Below the pieces are notes generated by a model. It made no database searches. It was not told the origin of the DNA and worked only from the letters and a program-made list of their open reading frames with translations. The position numbers and the translations under genes are program-made. A stretch of 64,000 nucleotides of DNA from Photobacterium lucens (GTDB taxonomy: Bacteria; Pseudomonadota; Gammaproteobacteria; Enterobacterales; Vibrionaceae). This document shows positions 57,835 to 64,000 of this stretch, one piece after another. The stretch spans positions 32,518-96,517 of the forward strand of contig NZ_SSMG01000127.1 in NCBI RefSeq assembly GCF_009873615.1, given 5' to 3'. How positions within the stretch are numbered: the stretch's first letter is position 1; each line of letters opens with the position of its first letter.

Positions 57835-58047
57835 TTAACCTCCTGCTATCGCTTGAAATAATGCGATCTGATCGCCATCAGCAATGACGGTTGTCGACCA
57901 TTCACTGGCTGCAACAATACGCTGATTTATCGCAACCGCTGTACCTTGTATGGGTAAATCTAACTGCCTAACAAATTGATTAACAGTTTGCTCTGATTCG
58001 CAAGACATAGGTTCATCGTTCAGCCAGATAGTTATCATGGTGGTCAT
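57835..58047 (-). CDS. thiS: sulfur carrier protein ThiS
   Basis: A 70-residue ubiquitin-like carrier ending in the required GlyGly (LFQAIAGG), which ThiF adenylates and which then receives sulfur for thiazole synthesis. The N-terminus [10 protein letters not shown] begins at residue 4; either Met could be the start, the first being next to the thiF stop with GGATAA upstream. Confidence 0.95.
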   Translation of the reverse strand: MTTMITIWLNDEPMSCESEQTVNQFVRQLDLPIQGTAVAINQRIVAASEWSTTVIADGDQIALFQAIAGG

Positions 58048-58833
58048 TTATCCAACCTCCCTTTGATCTTGTAAGCCACACACTAGGCAACCAGAAGCAG
58101 TATCAACTGATACCTGCTGCCATTTACCCGTTAAGCCATTAAATTGCTGCAATAGCCCAAATCCAACATTACCAATACCAGTGATCGCTTTTATCGCTGC
58201 CAATGCTTGTAAGGTGCCAATGGTGCCAACAACAGGCCCCATCACGCCATTACTACGACAATTTTGATCTTGTGGTGGTGCTTCAGCACTTAATGGAAAC
58301 ACACATTGATAACACGGTGAGATCTGCCTGAAATCAAAGGCTAATAACTGTCCTTGCCAACCAATAGATGCACCAGCAATTAGTGGTGTTTGATGCTGAT
58401 AACAAGCTTGATTAACGGCATAACGAGTCGCCCAGTTGTCACTGCAATCGAGCACAATATCAGCCTGTTGTACTTCCATGGCAAGTTGAACACCTGCAAG
58501 CTTGGCTTTTACTGCACGCATTCGTACCAATGGGTTCAATGCTAAAAGCTGATCGCAGGCTGCTTGCGCTTTATTAAGTGATACATCGGTTTCTCGATAA
58601 ATCACCTGACGCTGCAAGTTTGAACTATCAACCTCATCATCATCTGCAATCACCAGTAAGCCAACACCAGCAGCGGCTAAATACATCGCTGCTGCTGAGC
58701 CTAAACCGCCCGCGCCGACGATCAATACCTTGGCATTGTTAAGTGCAAGTTGCCCCTGCTCTCCCATGTCTTCCAGCATGATTTGTCGGTTATATCGAAT
58801 AAAAGCAGTATCAGAGAGTCTGTCAGTTGTCAT
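58048..58833 (-). CDS. thiF: ThiS adenylyltransferase ThiF
   Basis: E1-like enzyme that adenylates the ThiS C-terminus. The 261 residues have YNRQIMLEDMGEQGQ, the nucleotide loop VLIVGAGGLGSAAAMYLAAA, ADDDEVDSSNLQRQVIYRE, VLDCSDNWATRY and the zinc site formed by CYQCVFP and CLVCGLQ. It overlaps the end of thiE by 11 bases and is directly followed by thiS. Confidence 0.97.
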   Translation of the reverse strand: MTTDRLSDTAFIRYNRQIMLEDMGEQGQLALNNAKVLIVGAGGLGSAAAMYLAAAGVGLLVIADDDEVDSSNLQRQVIYRETDVSLNKAQAACDQLLALNPLVRMRAVKAKLAGVQLAMEVQQADIVLDCSDNWATRYAVNQACYQHQTPLIAGASIGWQGQLLAFDFRQISPCYQCVFPLSAEAPPQDQNCRSNGVMGPVVGTIGTLQALAAIKAITGIGNVGFGLLQQFNGLTGKWQQVSVDTASGCLVCGLQDQREVG

Positions 58834-60040
58834 ACATCACCTCCCGCTCAGATAAGCATTGATTGAGTTGTTCGACGGCAATAGCAGGTTCGCTTGACTG
58901 GGTGATCGCACGTACCACCGCAACACTACTCACCCCTGTGTCCCAAACCACTGGCACACGCGATAAATCAATGCCACCAATCGCCACCGTTGGAAACGCA
59001 TTGCCAATCAATTGTTGATAAAGCTTTAAGCGGTGAACACCTTGCGGTAATGACGGCATTTGCTTAGTTGTAGTTGGGTAAATATGACCGAGGGCGATAT
59101 AACTTGGATTAAATGCCATCGCACGTAGGATCTCGTAATACCCATGGGTTGAGATCCCCAAGCGAAGGTTGGCTTGTTGAATAGCATTGAGATCAGCAAC
59201 AGCTAAATCTTCTTGTCCCAAATGCACGCCAAAAGCACCATGCTCAATAGCCAGTTGCCAATAGTCATTAATAAAAACCTGTGCATTTGCCTGCTGACCT
59301 AACGCAATCGCATGAGCAATATCTTGCTCTAAATCTTGCGCATTCGAATCTTTAATCCGCAGCTGAGTCATTTTCACATCCAATTCAAGTAACTGCTTAA
59401 CCCACTGGATCGAATCCACCACCGGATATAACTTCAGTTTCTCACTATCAACAGGTGCAAAAGCTTCAACTGGCTGACATTGATCTTGCCAATCAATAGC
59501 TGACAGCTTTGGAAAATTCGTACAAATGATGTCAGGAAAGGTGTCACGCTCAATCGGCCATTGCCCCATCTGCGTTGATTGAGCATAGGCTCTTGCTAGC
59601 ACTAATGCGTCTTCCAATGGGTAATTCAGCGCAAGTGCTGCCAGCAACATCGCTCTCTGTTGTGTTTGATCACCACACTCAACACTAAAGCAACCACGTA
59701 CGTCACCATCGTGATGCCAAATATCAAGATAGCCACCGTTAACCGGCAAGCCACATACGACTAAATCTGGACGAGCCTGCACTTTCGCCTTGATCTGCGA
59801 TAGATCCATATCAGAAGAGATCCATTGATCTTGAATCGCATAATCAATGGAGACAGTGGAGAAGGCTTGTTCAAAGCCCACTCGCTTCGTCTTCGATGGC
59901 GTCGCTACCTCAACCCAAGCTTGGCTTGAAGGCATTAGCATGACTTGCTCACCTAACTGATACTCTGCAGCTGTGGCTAATAAGGGCTCAATATGCATAA
60001 CCAAGGGCGATAAAGCCTTCGGTAAGCTTAATGTGCTCAT
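58823..60040 (-). CDS. thiE: thiamin phosphate synthase ThiE with N-terminal extension
   Basis: Couples the pyrimidine and thiazole phosphates to thiamin phosphate. The C-terminal half (about 200-395) is a complete ThiE barrel: MTQLRIKDSNAQDLE, FINDYWQLAIEHGAFGVHLG, LRLGISTHGYYEI, IALGHIYPTTTKQMP, FPTVAIGGIDL. E. coli ThiE is 211 residues; the extra roughly 195 N-terminal residues include VVCGLPVNGGYLDIWHHDGD and LNYPLEDALVLARAYAQST. The latter resembles the C-terminal helix of ThiD kinases but lacks the catalytic GTGC, so it may be a decayed ThiD-like domain (inference). Such long ThiE proteins occur in vibrios as far as I recall. Confidence 0.93.
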   Translation of the reverse strand: MSTLSLPKALSPLVMHIEPLLATAAEYQLGEQVMLMPSSQAWVEVATPSKTKRVGFEQAFSTVSIDYAIQDQWISSDMDLSQIKAKVQARPDLVVCGLPVNGGYLDIWHHDGDVRGCFSVECGDQTQQRAMLLAALALNYPLEDALVLARAYAQSTQMGQWPIERDTFPDIICTNFPKLSAIDWQDQCQPVEAFAPVDSEKLKLYPVVDSIQWVKQLLELDVKMTQLRIKDSNAQDLEQDIAHAIALGQQANAQVFINDYWQLAIEHGAFGVHLGQEDLAVADLNAIQQANLRLGISTHGYYEILRAMAFNPSYIALGHIYPTTTKQMPSLPQGVHRLKLYQQLIGNAFPTVAIGGIDLSRVPVVWDTGVSSVAVVRAITQSSEPAIAVEQLNQCLSEREVMYDN

Positions 60041-61981
<1,941 letters not shown>

Positions 61982-62089
61982 TCAATGTAGGGGAAAATGC
62001 TTGGCGGATGGGCGTAAACAAGAGGTGTGTACTTTATGTACAACTATGCAGATGCGTACAGTGATCCTAGAAGATATGTAGCAGAAGAC

Positions 62090-62175
62090 ATTCTCTTGTT
62101 CCCTTCGCAGGTATTAGCCTGATCAGGTTCAACGGATCCCGCAATGCGGTCTCAGCCATATGGCACTCCGACAAG
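62090..62175 (-). promoter_or_regulatory. TPP riboswitch (THI box) of the thi operon
   Basis: On the minus strand the conserved elements appear in order: GTCGGAGTGCC, GGCTGAGACCGCA, a variable P3, GATCCGTTGAACCTGATCAG, GCTAATACCTGCGAAGGGAA and the closing GAGA. Spacing fits the TPP aptamer. About 125 bases separate it from thiC. I see no clear terminator in between, so control of translation or of rho-dependent termination is more likely than intrinsic attenuation. Confidence 0.96.
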
Positions 62176-62251
62176 TAGCAACGAGTATAGAGAAGCTGTA
62201 AAAGCGCAACAACCTTTATACTGAGAAAAAATGTGAAAAGTGACAGATAAC

Positions 62252-62277
62252 AAAAAGCCGTGTATCAACACGGCTTC
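62252..62277 (-). terminator. terminator of the universal stress protein gene
   Basis: AAGCCGTGT / ACACGGCTT with a 4-base loop, followed on the minus strand by T5, 28 bases after the usp stop and upstream of the TPP riboswitch. Confidence 0.88.
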
Positions 62278-62304
62278 TTATTACATTCAGCATATTGCTC
62301 AAGA

Positions 62305-62727
62305 TTATTGTGAAATTAATACATCACAATTAAGGTGATTCGCTAAAGAATCGCTTAAGTCACCAAAGAGGTGGAAAGTCGATTTGTGATACCCAGTGAT
62401 CACAAGGTTCGCATTAAGCTCCTTGGCTAAGGCTTCAATATGTTTAGCTACATCACCATCTGCAGTATGAATCGCTTTAGCCTTGTAAGAAGAAGCAGCA
62501 ATGAGTTCAGACAACTCTTTCATACGCTTTTTGGCAATAGCGTCATGCTCTTCTTGTAATTCAACTTCAACATCAATAAAGCTGACGTTGCCAATCCCTG
62601 GTTCAACATAAGCAACATGTAAATCAGCGTGATTCTGCTCAGCAATAACGCCAGCTTTCACCATCAATTTATGCGCATTTTTATCTTCAGGGTTAACCGC
62701 TAATAACACAGTTTGGTAAAGTGACAT
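62305..62727 (-). CDS. universal stress protein (UspA family)
   Basis: A 140-residue alpha/beta nucleotide-binding-fold protein. Landmarks are MSLYQTVLLAVNPEDKNAHK at the start, AYVEPGI, the GDVAKHIEALAKELNANLVI segment and the C-terminal GYHKSTFHLFGDLSDSLANH, which corresponds to the G-2x-G-9x-G(S/T) ATP-site region in altered form (GDLSDSLAN). The frame opens 25 codons earlier; the ATG at 62727 has AAGGAGG 7 bases upstream. Specific role unknown. Confidence 0.9.
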   Translation of the reverse strand: MSLYQTVLLAVNPEDKNAHKLMVKAGVIAEQNHADLHVAYVEPGIGNVSFIDVEVELQEEHDAIAKKRMKELSELIAASSYKAKAIHTADGDVAKHIEALAKELNANLVITGYHKSTFHLFGDLSDSLANHLNCDVLISQ

Positions 62728-62932
62728 ATCTAGCCTCCTTGAGCTAAGGCTCATTACAAATTCAACAATTGTGATTATGATGCTATAAATGTAGGTATAC
62801 AACTAACGATGTGGCTGACGAATTAATATTCGATTGAATCAATGATTGCAATATTGGAGAGTTCTCACCTTTCTAACTAGCGATTATCATGACCGCTTTC
62901 TATCATTACCTGAAAATATAAACGAGATCCCA

Positions 62933-63316
62933 ATGAGCCAATATTTATTACTAGGATTCATCGCGCTTGGTGGTGCATTCGGTGCCTGCTCACGATACCT
63001 AATTTCTGAGCTATGCGTAATGCTATTTGGCCGTGGCTTCCCATACGGTACTTTAACCGTAAACGTGCTGGGCTCCTTAATCATGGGGTTATTGATGTCT
63101 GCACTGAATCAAGGAATGATTGAAGCTGCGCCATGGCGACCAATCATCGGCTTGGGCTTCCTAGGTGCATTAACTACGTTCTCAACATTCTCAATGGATA
63201 ACGTAGTACTTATGCAGCAAGGCGAATTCTTTAAAGCTGGTTTAAACATTTTACTTAACGTTATTGTCAGTATCGCCGCATGTTATGTTGGTTACCAAAT
63301 CATGATGAAAAGCTAA
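62933..63316 (+). CDS. crcB: fluoride efflux channel CrcB (Fluc)
   Basis: Dual-topology fluoride channel of the inner membrane. The 127 residues have four transmembrane segments and family motifs GFIALGGAFGACSRYLIS, FPYGTLTVNVLGSLIMG and GFLGALTTFSTFSMDNVVLM (the TTFSTFS Phe-box). The frame opens 29 codons earlier, but the ATG at 62933 has GAGAT 5-9 bases upstream and matches the family start. I do not see a convincing fluoride riboswitch in the leader. Confidence 0.94.
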   Translation: MSQYLLLGFIALGGAFGACSRYLISELCVMLFGRGFPYGTLTVNVLGSLIMGLLMSALNQGMIEAAPWRPIIGLGFLGALTTFSTFSMDNVVLMQQGEFFKAGLNILLNVIVSIAACYVGYQIMMKS

Positions 63317-63321
63317 CTAGC

Positions 63322-63360
63322 AGACATAAAAAACCGCCTATTAGGCGGTTTTTTATGTCT
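63322..63360. terminator. crcB terminator, long perfect palindrome
   Basis: A 39-base palindrome (arms of 19 with a single central base): AGACATAAAAAACCGCCTA and its complement. It includes A6 and T6 tracts, so it can terminate on both strands; it begins 6 bases after the crcB stop. Confidence 0.92.
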
Positions 63361-63490
63361 TACATCTAGGATACGTAAACTTAAATAGCAATTTACCCAA
63401 TAGCACGACATACCATCATTTATATCAAACTCAAAAAACTGCATCTTAATCATGCTTTATAGACAATCGAAAAGTCTAAATCGATAAATG

Positions 63491-63523
63491 CAAAAAAGCC
63501 CCGCTATTTCTAGCGAGGCTTCT
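63491..63523 (-). terminator. terminator of the rRNA operon
   Basis: On the minus strand AAGCCTCGCTA / TAGCGGGGCTT (one mismatch) is followed by T6. It lies 10 bases after the tRNA-Asp CCA end and closes the rRNA-tRNA transcript. Confidence 0.88.
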
Positions 63524-63530
63524 TAATAAG

Positions 63531-63607
63531 TGGCGGAGCGGACGGGACTCGAACCCGCGACCCCCGGCGTGACAGGCCGGTATTCTAACCAACTGAACTA
63601 CCGCTCC
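63531..63607 (-). tRNA. tRNA-Asp (GTC)
   Basis: On the minus strand a complete cloverleaf from GGAGCGGTAGTTCAGTTGGT to TCCGCTCCGCCA. The anticodon loop is CTGTCAC with anticodon GTC, the T-arm GGGTTCGAGTCCC, and CCA is encoded. It is co-transcribed after the 5S gene, a usual place for tRNA-Asp in vibrio rRNA operons. Confidence 0.97.
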
Positions 63608-63742
63608 GACGAACATGGATGTTCTAATATCGCGAAGCCATGGATGGCTAAGAGCGATAACACCACATGCGATATCCATAGTTCAAATAGATATCTATTT
63701 TTTGCTTTCATCTTTTTCTTAAAAAGATGAAAACGAATAGGA

Positions 63743-63861
63743 AGCCTGGCGATGTCCTACTCTCACATGGGGAGGCCCCACACTACCATCGGCGCTATTA
63801 CGTTTCACTACTGAGTTCGGCATGGGATCAGGTGGGTCCATAATGCTATGGTCGCCAAGCA
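63743..63861 (-). rRNA. rrf: 5S ribosomal RNA
   Basis: On the minus strand the sequence runs from TGCTTGGCGACCATAGCATT through CCCACCTGATCCCATGCCGA and ACTCAGTAGTGAAACG to GAGAGTAGGACATCGCCAGG. The ends pair as the 5S helix I. Length is about 118 bases. It lies between the 23S gene and tRNA-Asp. Confidence 0.97.
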
Positions 63862-63945
63862 AATTCGTTACAATCTTAGAAAGCTGATTCTCAAACACAC
63901 GTTCAAGTGTTCTTGGAGTCCGTATAAAACCCCTTGGGTGTTGTA

Positions 63946-64000
63946 TGGTTAAGCCTCACGGGCAATTAGTATCGGTTAGCTCAATGCCTCACAGCACTTA
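63946..64000 (-). rRNA. rrl: 23S ribosomal RNA, 3' end only
   Basis: The minus strand ends GCTAACCGATACTAATTGCC and CGTGAGGCTTAACC, the conserved 3' terminus of gammaproteobacterial 23S rRNA. Only about 55 bases are in the window; the gene continues beyond the right edge. The exact 3' end is approximate. Confidence 0.93.

Noticed and set aside
62760..62932. Possible fluoride riboswitch before crcB
   Set aside because: GCGATTATCATGACCGC has a faint resemblance to the crcB motif but the conserved pseudoknot elements could not be found.
63322..63360. 39-base perfect palindrome as a repeat or protein site
   Set aside because: Position right after crcB and the A6/T6 flanks explain it as a bidirectional terminator.

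Overview
The window looks like the origin-proximal part of chromosome 1 of a Vibrionaceae bacterium. Photobacterium is the most likely genus, but the sequence alone does not settle it. The evidence is gammaproteobacterial gene order (typA-glnA-glnL-glnG; yihI-csr RNA-engB-spf-polA-ryhB; uvrD-yigB-xerC-dapF; cyaY-cyaA-hemCDXY; ubiE-ubiJ-ubiB-tatABC; thiCEFSGH) together with a rRNA operon ending 5S-tRNA-Asp. Almost everything is core housekeeping. I see no prophage, transposon or CRISPR array.

Layout. 1-6.6 kb: start of typA, the nitrogen regulon (glnA with a sigma54 promoter, a DUF4124 protein, glnL behind a palindromic NtrC operator, glnG) and add. 6.6-9.8 kb: hemN, then a three-gene operon (methyltransferase, yihI, DUF2489). 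10-18.7 kb: a region rich in small RNAs. It holds a CsrB/CsrC-type RNA, Spot 42 and RyhB, a terminator-defined candidate sRNA beside spf, a second candidate beside recQ, and a preQ1-I-like element before yhhQ. Cytochrome c4, engB, polA and a GNAT gene lie between them. 18.7-25.8 kb: recQ, rarD, ggt, uvrD. 26.0-28.5 kb: a four-gene bufferin-type RiPP operon (DUF2282 precursor, MNIO/DUF692 enzyme, DUF2063 partner, DoxX protein), placed between uvrD and yigB, which are neighbours in E. coli. 28.5-40.9 kb: yigB-xerC-DUF484-dapF-lysA-lptM, cyaY, cyaA, and the hemCDXY operon. 41-45.2 kb: a possible 30-residue membrane peptide, a Lys-rich hypothetical gene, rsmJ, asnC, hemB, tatD. 45.2-51.4 kb: tatABC and ubiquinone genes, then rmuC. 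51.6-55.9 kb: two transporters and an aminopeptidase P. 55.9-62.2 kb: the thiamin operon under a TPP riboswitch. 62.3-64 kb: a Usp protein, crcB, and the 3' end of an rRNA operon on the minus strand.

Themes. Nitrogen control is wired through NtrC sites at glnA and glnL. Tetrapyrrole synthesis is well represented (hemN, hemCDXY, hemB). Several global regulators sit close together: Csr RNA (carbon storage), Spot 42 and cyaA (cAMP/CRP), RyhB (iron). The least conventional content is the bufferin operon, the preQ1-like leader of yhhQ, the two candidate sRNAs and the 30-codon membrane ORF.

Many gene starts below are moved inward from the longest open frame, on the basis of ribosome-binding sites and family alignment from memory. 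No database search was run, so names rest on motifs and synteny.
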